DNA from: Rhizophagus irregularis | Taxonomy: Eukaryota; Glomeromycota; Glomeromycetes; Glomerales; Glomeraceae | DNA length: 64,000 nucleotides | Direction of reading: 5' to 3' | Assembly (NCBI RefSeq): GCF_026210795.1 | Contig: NC_089430.1 | Coordinates: forward strand, 2,976,001-3,040,000 | Part shown: piece by piece, positions 1-12,819 of the stretch | Layout: every line of letters starts with the position of its first letter | Position numbering within the stretch: position 1 is the first letter of the stretch | The notes under the pieces: model-generated | Seen by the model: only the letters and a program-made list of their open reading frames with translations | Told to the model about the DNA's origin: nothing | Databases searched by the model: none | Position numbers and translations under genes: made by a program

Positions 1-181
1 ATATTCAAACTGATAAAACTACAATAGAAGAAAGTGTAAAGGTATGGTTCTTTTATATATTTAATATATGCAAAATTAATTAATTAAATAATATTTTTTA
101 TTTTTTTATTTTTTTTTAATTTTTTATTAACAGATTTTAGTGAATTATCTAAAGGAAAAAAAATATATTTCTACATTATAA
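1..181 (+). CDS. 3' end of an unidentified gene (last two exons)
   Basis: Positions 1-41 read openly in frame from base 3 and end in AAG followed by GTATGG, a good donor. The next acceptor is TTAACAG at 128-133, and 134-181 reads ILVNYLKEKKYISTL then TAA. The 92-bp AT-rich intron matches the intron style of the reductase next door. The gene runs toward the reductase, and the two stop codons are about 215 bp apart, so the pair is convergent. Too little is visible to name a product. It could be chance, but donor, acceptor and frame agree. Confidence 0.42.
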
Positions 182-313
182 ATAATTATGTAAAATGCTA
201 AATCTCAATAAATCAAGTTTTTTTAATGATTTAAAAAGCGTATAACAAATGTTTATATAAAAAAAAGTTCAAAATTTTCAATTGTTAATTTAAAAAATAA
301 ATATGATATTTAA

Positions 314-332
314 CGTCTCCATCAAGGAGACG
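314..332. other. 7-bp perfect hairpin between convergent genes
   Basis: CGTCTCC, a 5-base ATCAA loop and GGAGACG form a perfect stem, followed on the + strand by a T-run. It lies about 65 bp past the reductase stop and 130 bp past the stop of the gene at 1-181, so it would be in both 3' UTRs. Whether it helps 3' end formation is inference. Confidence 0.4.
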
Positions 333-396
333 ATAATCTTTTTTTACGTCTATATATGAATCTGTCAAATTATTGTAACGAATATTATTTTACATC

Positions 397-3178
397 TTAA
401 CTCCAGACATCTTCTTGATATCTTCCTTTGCTTCTTAAATCTTTAACATAATTTGTTGCACTAGTTTCATCCATTCCGCCACATGATTGAGCAAGTTGAC
501 CAAGGGCCGTATTAACGTCACGTGCCATATTTTTGGCATCACTGTAGTTAAAAATTAATTTGTATTTAGTAATCAAACTTTTTGATCGCACGAAAAAAAA
601 ATTATTATGATATATGATACCATACCCGCATACATAGAAATAACCACCAAGATTATGAATCAAATGCCAAATATGTGAACCATTCTCATGAAATTTATGT
701 TGTACATATACTTTTTGTGACTAATAACAAAAACAAATATAATTTAGTAATCAAGAAGAAAAATTTTTTTAAATATAAATAAAATTCCTTTATTAAAAAA
801 TAGCATACCTGTTCTCTTGAGAATGCTGTTATTAATTTTCCACTTTCACCGAGAGTGGCAAATAATTCGGTAAATTCATTTTGATATAAAAAGTCCTCAT
901 CCCGTTTTCGACAACCGAAAAACAATACTGTTTCGCCGACTTCCTCTCCTTGAGCCTTAACAAGTGCTCTCTCGATAACGAATCCTCGAAAAGGTGCTAC
1001 ACCAGTGCCAGGGCCAACCATTACAACAGGAAGTTTTGAATTTTTGGGTAATTTGAAATTAGTATGCCTAACATGTAAAGGCATCTTAATCAAGTTGGTT
1101 CCCTCATCATAATATTTATTTCTTGGTCCAGAATATAAATAGGATGGTGATGTTTCTGGATGTTGAATATTTCTTAATTTACGATGAACTTGCAGTATAT
1201 AATTTGTTGCAAGACCGTATACTTTCCTTTGAGGGGTTGTTTTGGGATTATAGGATAATATGGAGGCAGTAACATGAATTGTCTTTGGTGTAGATTTTGA
1301 AGAGCTTGAAATTGAATAATATCTGGGCTGTACTCTTGGGAGGATTTCAACAACAAATTCTAGAGGGATAGAATCTAAAGGTTTTCCATTTGGAGAAATA
1401 GACTCCAAAAGTTCACCTAAGGAAAGGTGAGCATCAGAGACTTCAATTCTATAAGATTCTTTGTCTGAACCCAAATTAGTGAGCCTAGCTTTGCCTTCTT
1501 CCGTTGACACAAAGGTAGCTAGGGTGGCAATAGATTGGCGAGAAATTGGAGCATGAATATCAAGATAATATCTGAAAATAGTAGCATAAGTTGCTGGAAC
1601 TGGGAATGTATATTTCTTAGTTGTCGATGCTAAAAAGATTTTTTTTTAAAAAAAAAAATCATTATTTAATAAATATTGTAAATACATTAATAATTGCTTT
1701 TGAAAAATAACAAATTATAGTTATGTTCATACTTACGATCAATACTTTCAACCGAGACGATAGTGTCTCTCTTTTCCCAAATACCCAATATTTTAAGTAA
1801 TCTCTCAACATCTTGTTCGGCATTCATGGGCCAAACAGCAACGTGATCACCAGTCTCATATTCAAGACCAGATCCGCTAATGTCAAATTCCATATGAACG
1901 CAGTTACGATCTGTCATATTAGTATTGAAGAGCTCATGAGTAGCAACAATTGGAGAGAAATAAGGATTTCTTGCATCATAAGTTGGACGACTAAATAAGG
2001 AAAACATTGAATTAGTAAGCAAAATAAATATATATTTACTTAATCAGTTTCATAAATACTTACATTCCATTAACCATCAAAGCTTGTCCACTATATTCAC
2101 CGTGAAAAATTTTATTGCTGTCACAAGATTCCAATTCGGTAATTTTATAAGCAGCAACATGGTCTCTATAAATGTAATAGTAAAATAAATATGTTATAAC
2201 AACAGTGAAATTAAATCAAAATTTTTTAAAATGGATTTCTGATTACGTACCCATCTTTAGCTTCACTTTGATCTACTTGCATAGCATCACAAACAGCTTT
2301 CCACATATCATCTTTCCAGCCGAGGAAATCTTCTTCTAAACTGCCATCATCATCACCTTCACCACGTTCACCAATTCTAGTAGCACCAAATTCAGTTAAT
2401 TTATTATCAATCATTCTGCCGACCGCGTTAAAGTGTTCATATGTTTTATTTCCCAAAGCAAACACGACATAACGAAGAGAAGATAAAGGTTTTTCTTCTA
2501 CTGGTATTCCTGCCGAAAATTCAGGTGATTCAGAAGTGATCAATTCCCAAAAATCAACAGCATCATCGGTAGGTTCACCTTCACCTATTTTATTAGTAAA
2601 TTATTTCAATTAGTGATTTTTGATCGATAAATAAATCGTATAAAAATCCAATAAATTTGATGTATTACCATATGTAGCCATCAAGAAAAAGGCAACGCAG
2701 TCTAATGGAAATTTATCGAGAAGAGCCATGTTACAATCTTCAACGTCAACAGTCATAGTTTTGAGACCAAATTTTTGTTGACCTTCCTTTGCAAGACGAG
2801 AAGCATAATCTTCTGCAGTCCCAGTTTGAGATCCATAGAATAGAATGACGTTCTTATCCTAAATTTCAATAAGTATGAATTTAATATATATGTTACCGGT
2901 CAAAATCATTGCAAAAAATTAAATGAACTTACAGTTTCTTTCATCCTCTTGATGAAATCTTTATCTTTCTTTGGTGGACCAGTTATAGGTTTAGGTATAG
3001 TAGTCGATACTGGCTGCTGAGGAGTGGCAATTTTGCTATTATTTCCGAATATCGTATCTTTATAAAGATATAAAATAGCCATAACTCCAGCAGTAAGTAG
3101 AAAAACGAGATCAAAAGTATCAATCATTGGCTCATCAGCCTGTACGGTTAATGTCTCGGTTAATATGTTATCACTCAT
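397..3178 (-). CDS. NADPH-cytochrome P450 reductase, 8 exons, about 728 aa
   Basis: Diflavin enzyme that passes electrons from NADPH through FAD and FMN to ER-bound P450s and squalene epoxidase. Exons, in gene order: 3178-2933, 2858-2669, 2584-2251, 2165-2064, 1990-1737, 1629-809, 720-626, 541-397; all introns are GT-AG and frames join, giving 2187 nt. Visible parts: N-terminal membrane anchor (about residues 20-42, FDLVFLLTAGVMAILYLY); FMN loop YGSQTGTAEDYA near residue 90; ATYGEGEPTDD; FALGNKTYEHF; FAD motif RYYS near 478; NADPH loop GPGTGVAPFRGF near 581; GCRKRDEDFLY; and C-terminal DVWS with the conserved last tryptophan. Length is normal for a fungal reductase. It appears intact. The start is the first ATG before the anchor. 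Confidence 0.96.
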
Positions 3179-5850
3179 GTTGAGTTATTTAGATCTTACA
3201 AAAATTAGTAAAATTTATATATGTATAAATAGATTTTAATAATATTTTGTTCGGTATATAATTCTATGTTGACAAGTGTCAAGAGAAAAAATTAAGATTA
3301 TAATATAAAAATTTTAAATTCAGTGTACTTTATTAGAAAAAAAATTTAAATTTGCATCCTTTTTATATATTTACAAACGGTCGATCTCCCGGGTCGAATT
3401 TCTCCGAACTTCCGAATTCCGAATGGATCATTCAAAAATGACGACATCTAATTTTAGTAACAACTTTCATTTAAAATGATTTAAACTATCATTATATTAC
3501 CCCTAATGATAAATAAACAGTATAAACGCAAATCCACTCCAAGAAATTAGTTCTTTTGTCTTTTTCTTTTTGTTACACAAGTAATTATAGATTTAAAGAG
3601 TTCGAAACAACTTTAAAACTAAGGATTCCATAAATGGTTTTGGAGGCCACTATGAAAATCCAAAATTTGTTAAGAGATTTCTTTAAATGGAAAATATTTT
3701 GTGGCAAATACTCCGATTAACCAAATTTTGAACAATCCTCGGAATTTGTATTGGTTCTTGCAGACAAAACTTCCCATAGAAGGAAAAAAAGCCATTGTCG
3801 TTATCATACTTATTTATAGCAAAACAAACCAAAAAATTTCCTACAGTAACACCAGTTGCCATGCGAATACAGCATTAATTCGAATTCATATGAAAGATAA
3901 ACAACTATTATTCCAGTTAAAGAAATGTTAGTACGACAAGTACGACAGAATTTTGACGACATTTTCTAAAGAAATAAATTTGTGTATTTGTTAAATTGTT
4001 AATTATCATAACATTAATTATAGATCATTCTTTGACAGCTTGGCTTAGTTTAATGGCTTATTAAGATACTTAAGAATCTTAAATTTGTAATAAAAAATAA
4101 TTTATTAATAATTTTTAGAAAATAGAATTATCCAATTTTCTACATGGAATTCGGCAAATCAATATCTATATATGTCGTAATAGTGGTTAATAAATTATTA
4201 ATTATTATTGATTATGATCATGCATATCATGCATAATGAAGTGATGAACCATAAAAGCCATGTCATGTTGTCGATCTGCCTATCATAATGGTCAAAAATC
4301 AATCCGTATACTAACCTCATGGATACTAGTTTTTGCATGTCATGTGATCGGAAATCTCTAAAAGCCACTGGCGCCACTAGAGTAAAAATACGGAAATGCG
4401 GGATAATCCGGTCCGAATAACGGATCGAAATCGAATATTTCCGTTATATTTCGTGGAATTTGTGCCGCAAAATATAAAATATAACAATTTCCATAATCTC
4501 GTCAAAGTTCGTTATGATTTCATATTTTCCTTTTTTTATCCCTTTAATTCCGGGAGTTTGAACAACAATTTGGAGTGAAATTAGAAAGAATTTTCCGATT
4601 AGGCCAGGAGTTAATGAATAAATCACCTCCTCTTAGGTTGTGACTCCTTATGTTGACAAAATTAATTTTACCTAATTTGTTATTATTGATCTACAAATTT
4701 GGAGATTAAGATCATCAACTTACCCGAGTTTTCTTCGTAAAAAATTACATATTCTTTGTCTTTTTTTTTGGTTCTTTATTGTGTTCTTAAATTTGGTAAG
4801 TCTACACATATTAAAACCGGTTCTCGGACATTTACGGTCATGACTGTAGTTTTTTCACATCGTATGATCATTATATACTCCTGTGACTTTCCTTCATAAC
4901 GTCATACTTAAAGAAATTTCATATAACTTCAAATTCTCTTTTACTCACTTAAAATGGAAACGACGCAATATTAATAAGGATTCCTTTAAAAATTATACTC
5001 GCTCAACTAATAGACTTGAAACAAATAGTAATACCCGACAAAATTTTCATATAACAACCGAGGTTGATCTCATTTGAATCCACAATCCCGATTCCCGATA
5101 CTCCTCATTTATGTTCTAATGACACCTCCTGGATAAGGTGGACATCAATAAATTCAACAAGGCGCGAGCGCATATTATACATAAAATCATGTGCGCAAAT
5201 CTTAAAATCATGTGCGAATGTACCGCTTATTCAAATTTAAAAAAGGATATACGCAAAAACATTTTTTATCTGCTTTTTACAAAATTATAATAAGAGCGCA
5301 AAAAAATTTCATTTATTACTATAATATAAAATTTACATGTCCTGCCCGCTAAAAATGTTTATTTACAATTCATTAATAAAAATTACTTTTCACTCTTGAG
5401 AATTTATTGTATTTTGCATCCGCCTTGCTTTTAAATTAATCCAATTATCGTACAGTACAAAACGCCAAAACTTCTATAATATAAAATCTAAAATCTTTGA
5501 ATAAAATCTAGTAAAAAGAATTGTACCCTACTTGTAAAAAGGAATCAATTTACAAAATAAAAAAAAGTCTCAATTTATTTGCTTATATAAGCATAATAAG
5601 CCAATCATAATTCAGAATCGAATGATCACGTGATTTTATTTACGTTTTGTCTTTTTTATAATAAAAAAACAATGCACAACTATTAATTATCAATTAATGC
5701 AATTAATGATAAAATACAAAATTTTATATACTGTAGTCTCAAATTTGTAATTTCATAATAAAATTATCACTACTTTAATATAACTTATTCATGCCTGTAA
5801 TTTTTCTGATGGTTTATTTTTACACGGTTTTGGTAAACAAGACCGACAAC
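3179..5850. other. Reductase upstream region and gene-free spacer
   Basis: The first few hundred bases upstream of 3178 must contain the reductase promoter, but no clear TATA box or motif stands out. The rest is AT-rich, with only short open frames lacking codon bias or introns that would join them. I see no gene. Confidence 0.5.
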
Positions 5851-5862
5851 AACTTAATCCTG

Positions 5863-6023
5863 ACAAGTCAAAATCCTGACAAATCATTATACCGACAAGT
5901 TGATTATTCTGACAATTTTAGACCACGTTTAAACTAAATATTACATATTGCAACAAATTATTTTATTAGAACACTCACAAAATTGTCGATATAATGACTT
6001 ATCAGGATTTTGGATTGTCGAGA
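5863..6023. repeat. Foldback element, about 160 bp
   Basis: The left arm (about 5863-5903) contains CAAAATCCTGACAAATCATT; the right arm (about 5981-6023) is its imperfect reverse complement, with AATGACTTATCAGGATTTTG. The loop is about 75 bp. No target duplication was found. Likely a MITE remnant. Confidence 0.6.
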
Positions 6024-6137
6024 TTTTGTTATCTCTTATTGACATGTTAATACCAATAAACCGGAGTTCCAATTTCAATATATATATATACCAATGGTCA
6101 TTTTTTACTAAATACGGTAGTTTTTTTTAGAGTATAA

Positions 6138-6600
6138 CCTTTCACAATTGAGTCTACAGAGGATGCAGAGTATAATTTACTGGCTAATACTATATAATTA
6201 TGCTAATTTTATGCAATACTACAAAACTCTATAGTATAGTAACATAATATAGTATTTTAATTATTTTATGATTTGCGCAGAGTTTACTTCATCATAATTG
6301 AATTTAAGTCATCCGAAATTTGACCACTAACATTACAGTATTAATGTGCTGATATGTGTTACATGAAAAAATTTAAAAAAATTTTCAAGTATTTCAAGAA
6401 CAGTATTTTCGGATATATTCTTAGATATTTTAATATTTGTTATACTGTATAGTACGATGTAATATTTATCTGAGTATTCGAAAATTTGATATGTATACTC
6501 AGCAAAAAATACAGGTTTTTGCAGTTCATAATTTTGCGGAATCAAACCAAAATCACGCTATACTGAACTCAGCTAGGCAAGTAGACTCAATTGTAAAAGG
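6138..6600. repeat. MITE-like element with 20-bp inverted ends
   Basis: CCTTTCACAATTGAGTCTAC at 6138-6157 is matched in inverted orientation at 6581-6600 with 19 of 20 bases. The 460 bp between them have no gene. The family is not recognised. Confidence 0.6.
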
Positions 6601-7508
6601 AATTACCGTTTTTTTTAGTATAAAAATGTAATTTATCGCTATTATTAGAGATGCAAACTATGCTCAGCTCTGGCAGTCTGGTACGATCTTATGTTAGTCG
6701 TGCAAGTGACTGTCAACTGTCGAGATTTTTGATCAGATACCCTTTTATACTCTTTCTCATCACTGGACATGAGATAAAAGAGTTATTCACGTGTCGCATA
6801 AATATCATGATTTTCCGTGAAAATCGTTGATATTCATGACTCCCTGTGAATTAATTATTACTTATAAAAAATTAGCCGACAGTTAGAAAGTTCTCAATTT
6901 TTTATTATGAAATTTTGTCACACCTATTTTATTGTTGAGTGTAGAGGTTTTGCACTGTATGCTTTTTCAAAGTCAAAATCTTCTATATCAGGACCATTGA
7001 TTAAAATCATTAAATGTTTATGTGCAAAGCTTTGTTTTAATTAAATTTTGGTGCGAAAAAATGATCTTAGAAAATTTTTGTAAAAATATGCACGTATAGA
7101 GTAAATTTCACATTCTAATGTTTTTATTATCCGCGAAGGACTACTAGATAAATTTGTAGTACCGGTTTAACCCATGTATTTTTCCTTTCATCTACGTCAC
7201 TATAATTTAGCCCCTACTTATTTCCTTTTATGTTTTGTATCACATTTTTTGTAACGCTTTATTTTTAGACATTTTGTAATACTTTAAGCGTATTAAGCGA
7301 CGGACCCTCAACGGTCCTAAACTCCTAATATAATGGACTTTGGTTAACACATTTAGATTTTCTTATTGTTATTCTTTTCCTTCTTTTCCATTTCTAAACT
7401 ACTTAATAAACTGTGGATGCAATTGAATAGTTTTTTAGTAGATATAGTTACCCGGTGCAAACTTAACTCATTTTTAAATTACGTCCATACGTCTTTATAT
7501 GACAACTA

Positions 7509-7971
7509 GTATCGTTCTTATACGATCACGTGCTATTTTCTTATACGATCAAATTATGCAACAATATGCACTCCTTTTTATGTATCTTCTTTTACAAGAG
7601 TATAGAGTATAAACACAAAAAGAATTTTTTTGCAAAGACATTATTAATAAATAGACTTATAATACTTTAAATATTTATGAATATATATATATATACACAA
7701 TATATATATAAAATTAATTTTTTATTTTTAATATTTATATCAAAACATTATTATATATTGTAAAACTTGATAAAATATTGTAAAAAATAAATAAATATTA
7801 ACAAATAAGAGAACAAAATTTGATTTTAACAAGTTGTTTATTTATATCAATTATCGCGCGGGACAAGAAGGTAATTTTTACATATATGATCGTACAAGAA
7901 AATAACATCTGATGGTCCACATATTGTTGCATAATTTGATCGTATAAGAAAATAGCGTATAAGAACGATAC
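7509..7971. repeat. 463-bp MITE with about 55-bp inverted ends
   Basis: The ends begin GTATCGTTCTTATACG and continue through CTTATACGATCAAATTATGC on both sides. The left arm has an extra ATCACGTG octamer that the right arm lacks. Flanking GACAACTA and GACATATG are only partly alike, so the target duplication is uncertain. Related to the 111-bp element that follows. Confidence 0.7.
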
Positions 7972-8002
7972 GACATATGACTTATCTAATTGCGTCACAG
8001 TT

Positions 8003-8113
8003 GCAAATGTATCGTTCTTATACGATCAGCTGCTATGTTCTTATACGACGTATATGTCACATAATATAGGTCGTATAAGATAGTATGTCGTACACGTATA
8101 AGAACAATACATT
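8003..8113. repeat. 111-bp related foldback between 12-bp direct repeats
   Basis: Inverted ends GCAAATGTATCGTTCTTATA and the mirror TATAAGAACAATACAT. TGCGTCACAGTT stands directly on both sides, at 7991-8002 and 8114-8125. It shares its terminal sequence with the 7509-7971 element and is probably a shortened member of that family. Confidence 0.65.
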
Positions 8114-8129
8114 TGCGTCACAGTTACGT

Positions 8130-9810
8130 TTAATAATGTCATCGAACCATTATTGAATAAATTAAATGCCAAAGTCGATTTTAAAAAAGCAGTTTACCAT
8201 CCATAATATAACCTTAGACCGTTTTAAAAATTGTTATGAGTGGTTGAAGTATTATGTCAGAGTAGTATTACATACTGAGGGAATTAGTAGCAGAGTTATA
8301 ATTAGTTAATCATATGCCATGATGATTATCATAGGGAGAAATAAAAAGGAGGTTCCGGACACTTGAAGATTAGCGCTCCTAAATGAATATCCTACTAGTA
8401 TGACGAAACCTACTCTTAATTTTTCACAAGATCAGTCCATATGCCCACTTTAAGGTTTCCCGAATCATGCATTTATTTGCCAGCCCAATAAGGAGTGCAT
8501 CGATTAGTTGATGATCTTTATATATTATACATAATACGTATTTGTTTTGATTTTCAAATTCCTGGTAATATCATAAACTAAAAAAAGAAAAAAGTTGTTT
8601 ACCTTTAATCCTTGCATACAAGTTATCTTTTTGATCTTACTACTAGGAATCAATGTGAACAAAGATTCTTTTCTGAATTATTATAGAAAACCTTTAATTT
8701 TTTCAATATATCACTTGCATGAGATCAACAGTTTATTTTTAGATAAAAGTATATCTTCACATTATCTTACTCTTCATTTTTTCATTTTTCATGATTTTCA
8801 CTCACTTCTGTTGTGATAATTATATTATCCCAAAAGAAGAATGGAATTAATGCATAATTTAATTAACACATATTGTTTAAAAAGCCTTGGCAGGTATAAG
8901 ATCAGCTATGAGTACACAAAGGGTAAAATAAAAAAGGTCGTTACTATTTTAATTTTTACTATTTTTGATTTTTTTTGATATTTTTAACTGATATGTATGT
9001 AAAATTAATTGATTAACGAAAAATTTTCCGATTTATTTTAATTTGTTTTCTTCCAATTACAGTCAGGTTCTGATCATACCATTTTTTTTTTATTTTTTTA
9101 GTAAATTTCTTGGTAAATCAAATTTAACATGACAAGGTTTTAATATTAATCTCAATTTTTACTTCAAATTACAAAGACAATATTTTTTTTACAAACAAAA
9201 AAAAAAGTTTCTTCTTGTTTAATTAAATTTAATAAGAATATAGGAACAAAAAAAATCCAGTAAATAATTAATGGTTGGTTACTTTGTTCTTTGTTTCGTT
9301 TGGGCACTAATCAAATTATATATAATATAAATAAATTCCATAATTCATAACTTGTGGCTTAGACACAACCCGAAAGTAAACCGTAGTTCGCCCGATGAAT
9401 AAATTATAAATTATTCTAATTGGAGTATAGCTTTCCTCGGTGAAATCCAAATACAGATTTGGAATAATTAGCTGAATTAGAATTGTTAAAAAAGTCATAC
9501 GAAATTAATTAAAATGTAAATAAAAAAAAAAAGATTTCTTGGCATTCCCTACATTTATGGTAATGTAGTTTAATGATCTTCCCCAAACAAAGTTGATCTA
9601 CGTCACACTTAAGATATTCTCCTTTTAAATTTATTAGTATAAAATATCCATATTTGGCTAAATTTATTAATTATTAATAATTTTTGATCATGGTGCCAAT
9701 TTATTTTTAGAAAGTCTTTTTTTTTTGAATGTAATTTACTCGTAATATAGATATCCTGTTTTCCTATATAAGTTAATAATACTTGGCATGCAGTTTGATT
9801 TACAAACAAA
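8130..9810. other. Gene-free AT-rich spacer
   Basis: Long A and T runs, no supported exon and no inverted-repeat element that I could delimit. The right part is upstream of the secreted-protein gene at 9936. Confidence 0.4.
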
Positions 9811-9816
9811 TTTTTT

Positions 9817-9823
9817 TATATAA
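9817..9823 (+). promoter_or_regulatory. Likely TATA box of the secreted-protein gene
   Basis: TATATAA, 113 bp upstream of the ATG at 9936, followed by an A/C-rich, T-poor leader typical of fungal 5' UTRs. Confidence 0.45.
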
Positions 9824-9935
9824 GAAGCTTCAAATTAAACAAACTAAACCCAACTTCCTCCAAAATTCTAAAAAGTCTAATAAAGGACTTTTAAAATAAT
9901 TCATAATTCATATTCACTTTTCTTTCTGTTGCAAA

Positions 9936-10466
9936 ATGGTGAAGGTATCTTCTCTTTTTTTCATTTTCGCGGCTATTGCATCCACAAATGCCGCCATTTT
10001 ACGTCGCCAATCGCCTAAAAATGGTCTCAGCGTAACAATAGAGAGTATAGATCTCTACTGTTCGTTTCTTCCAAAAGAAGCCGGTGGAAATATTGGTGCA
10101 AGCGAAAGTGATGCTATCACATTCTGCACTCAAGAAAACCCTCCCAATGCACCGGGCGCCAAGCTTTTCCCTGCAGGATTCCTTAAGACAGCGCATTTTC
10201 TTAAAACAGAGAAGTACGTCCAAGTCACTGGCACCATTGACGGTTCTGCGTACGGATTGAGCTCAAGTGATGGAGGTGGCCAATATGATAATCAAGGCGA
10301 TGGTTCCCCTCCTGGTGCATTATGCACAGGTTATGAGAAATTTGTGAATCTTGTCGAGCCTGATATTGGCTTATTCTGTATTCGTTGTTGTACTGATCCT
10401 TCCGATTGCAATACTGGAGAAAGTACTGAGGGATGTCAGAAAATCATCCCTGGTAATTACACTTGA
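9936..10466 (+). CDS. Secreted cysteine-rich protein, 176 aa, function unknown
   Basis: Single-exon open frame. The first 19 residues are a clear signal peptide (SSLFFIFAAIASTNA). AILRRQ follows, with a dibasic RR near residue 24 that is a typical Kex2 site, so a mature chain of about 150 residues is expected outside the cell. It has eight cysteines, six of them in the C-terminal third around GLFCIRCCTDPSDCNTG and STEGCQK, enough for four disulfides. I recall similar FCIRCC/DCNTG secreted proteins in other fungi without an assigned activity. GC is higher than in the surroundings, as expected for a real gene. In a root symbiont it is a candidate apoplastic protein, but that is inference. Confidence 0.85.
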   Translation: MVKVSSLFFIFAAIASTNAAILRRQSPKNGLSVTIESIDLYCSFLPKEAGGNIGASESDAITFCTQENPPNAPGAKLFPAGFLKTAHFLKTEKYVQVTGTIDGSAYGLSSSDGGGQYDNQGDGSPPGALCTGYEKFVNLVEPDIGLFCIRCCTDPSDCNTGESTEGCQKIIPGNYT

Positions 10467-10469
10467 ACA

Positions 10470-11020
10470 TTTTTTCTCTAATTTAATAGATATGATTTGT
10501 ATAATTTACAATTTATTTATGACTCTTAAGAACTTTAAATTACATTGGTGCTTTTTATTTGTTTTTAAAGAATAGATTAATTTATTTCAAATTATAATTT
10601 AATAATTAAATTTGTATTATCTTTCATTATTGGAAATAAACTGGTTTTTTAGTCAATTTATATACCAACATAACTGCTTATTGGTAATATCTTCAACTGT
10701 TTAAATTCTGCCATTTTCCAGTCTTTTTTTTTTATACATGTATGTAGAATTTTTTTAAGCATAACATTGCCTGCAGCATACGTGTAGGTACAGATTTTTT
10801 GCACCTATTTTTTTGTGTGCCAGGTTGATGCGCAGCAATGACAAAATATGCACTCATACCACCCTAGCGTCTCAAAAAAAATGATGGCCGGATATGATAT
10901 TTGGTAATCACATATGACATATCATCCATTTATGCACGTGATGCACGATGCGTAACATAATTTTTTCGGTTTGATCAAATTTTAAATCGGTTTTTTTTTT
11001 CTCTTCATTTTAATGAATTG
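10470..11020. other. 3' flank of the secreted-protein gene and spacer
   Basis: Presumed 3' UTR followed by AT-rich sequence. No gene seen. Confidence 0.4.
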
Positions 11021-11023
11021 ATT

Positions 11024-11155
11024 ATGTCAAGCCAACAAAAACAAAAGTCTGTAAAGGGTGTCATGTTTGAAGAGTTTTTGAATATAAAAGGTGTTGCTTT
11101 AAAAAAGTGTTTACGTTGCCGAAATAATATAAAGACTATTTGCAGGAAATACTAA
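11024..11155 (+). CDS. Possible short gene or gene fragment, 43 aa
   Basis: An ATG opens 43 codons beginning MSSQQKQKSVKGVMFEEFLN and containing CLRCRNN. Composition is protein-like and unlike the neighbouring AT-rich sequence. Downstream to about 11400 there are further short protein-like pieces in other frames, so this may be the start of an intron-containing gene or a relic. Function not recognised. Confidence 0.25.
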   Translation: MSSQQKQKSVKGVMFEEFLNIKGVALKKCLRCRNNIKTICRKY

Positions 11156-11159
11156 ATAA

Positions 11160-12790
11160 GATATACATGAATATTATATTATAAAAAATGTGATTTTTAA
11201 TTTTTTTTATTGATGAAAATATCAATTAAGAATTGTTAGAAGAATCACATAATAAGCCAAAATGGTATTTTATGGTTAAAAAATGTTCAACTCGTTGGAA
11301 AAAATGAATAATGATATTATAGCACTTGAAAATCGTAGAACTATGCTTATGAGAACTTGGAAAGATTTAATAAGAATACAAGGTATTGGGAATAAGTAGT
11401 ATTAAACTTTCAGAAACATGTTTAAATACTTATGTTGTGCTTTAATACAATTGAGATATGTATAAATTTTTATTTTATTACTAAAAGAGTAGTAGAATTG
11501 AGATATGTATAAATATTAAACATTGAAAATTATTACAATGGTCGTCCAAAATCACGTGTAACTCAGCCGGCTACCATTTTTTGGAGGCGACGCGCTAAGG
11601 GTAGATTTTATTTATTTTCACTATCACGTGACATAAGGATGCTTGCCAAAAATATTTTTTTAAAATTTATAGTTTAGTCAAAGTTTAATTGCCTAAACTG
11701 TTTTTATGCTTTTCCGAAACTAATTATAATTTAGGAAAGTTTCGGATTTACCAATTTTTTGAGTTTCGGATTTTTGAATTTTATCGTTAAATGAGTTTCG
11801 GGCAGCAACACTAACGTGACAGTGAAAAATATTCATCACAGGCGCTCCAGTTGTGATGATTAACCACCGGCCAACCTTACTGGTCCAGATGCATGACCTT
11901 GACCAGTCAAATTTGATTGGCTAATTTAATCAATAAAATCAATAAAATAAATTGTATACATAATAATATATATTAAAATATAAAAATATAAGAAATATAA
12001 TAACTGCAACTATTTAAATATAAGAAAATATGAATATAAATAATAAAATTAATTGTATAAAACTCATTCTTTAATTTTTTTTTTCTTAGTAAACTATAAA
12101 TATTGTTGAATCTGAACTACAACAATTTTTTGAAATGAAATTACACATTATTTTGCAATTTCAGATTATAAATCAGTGAATGCAACAAAATGAAAATATT
12201 ATGTAGTATTTTATAGCAGAAAATTTACAGTTTTTGAATGCATTATTAATTTCCTTTCTGATAAAAATTAAAAAATGAACTTATCTTTATAATGGCAGCA
12301 GATTCTTATTATTTACAAATTTTCACTGATTAACATCTATCAAGATCACAAATTAAAATACTATAATACATATTTGTATAATTACTGATAAGAAGTTTAC
12401 TATTTATAACTACTGTTATTTGTCACCAGTATCATATGATTAATATAATATTACCTGATTAGAATTATATGCATAGCAAATAATAAAAATATGTTAAATT
12501 TACAAGTTTTCAATTATATTTCTAATCTTACTCTAAGTCTAAGTAAACATTTTACCACATTTTAATTTTAAATAAACATACCTTATCTAATTTTACCTAA
12601 GCTTCTTAAATCTATGTAAATATTTTAGTCATGTTTTTAATCCTAAATAAATATTCCTAATTTTACTAAATATTCTCTTTATTTCTGACTATATTTGCTT
12701 TATATTTTGTATAATTTCAGATATTATGACTTTTAACAAAATAATATTTACAGGTAGTTTTTTGAATATTTCCAACAGACATATTCTTTG
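11160..12790. other. AT-rich spacer
   Basis: No supported gene. Two CACGTG-containing stretches occur near 11550 and 11624. The rest is low-complexity A/T sequence up to the edge of the Polinton remnant. Confidence 0.4.
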
Positions 12791-12819
12791 ATTCTTCAAT
12801 AAATATAAGCAAGAAGGGT

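Noticed and set aside
3701-3931. 76-codon + strand open frame upstream of the reductase
   Set aside because: No recognisable motif or supporting signals; chance frame in AT-rich DNA.
5158-5431. MITE with CAAGGCG ends
   Set aside because: The inverted similarity (CAAGGCGCGAGCGCA and CAAGGCGGATGCA) is short and flanks show no duplication.
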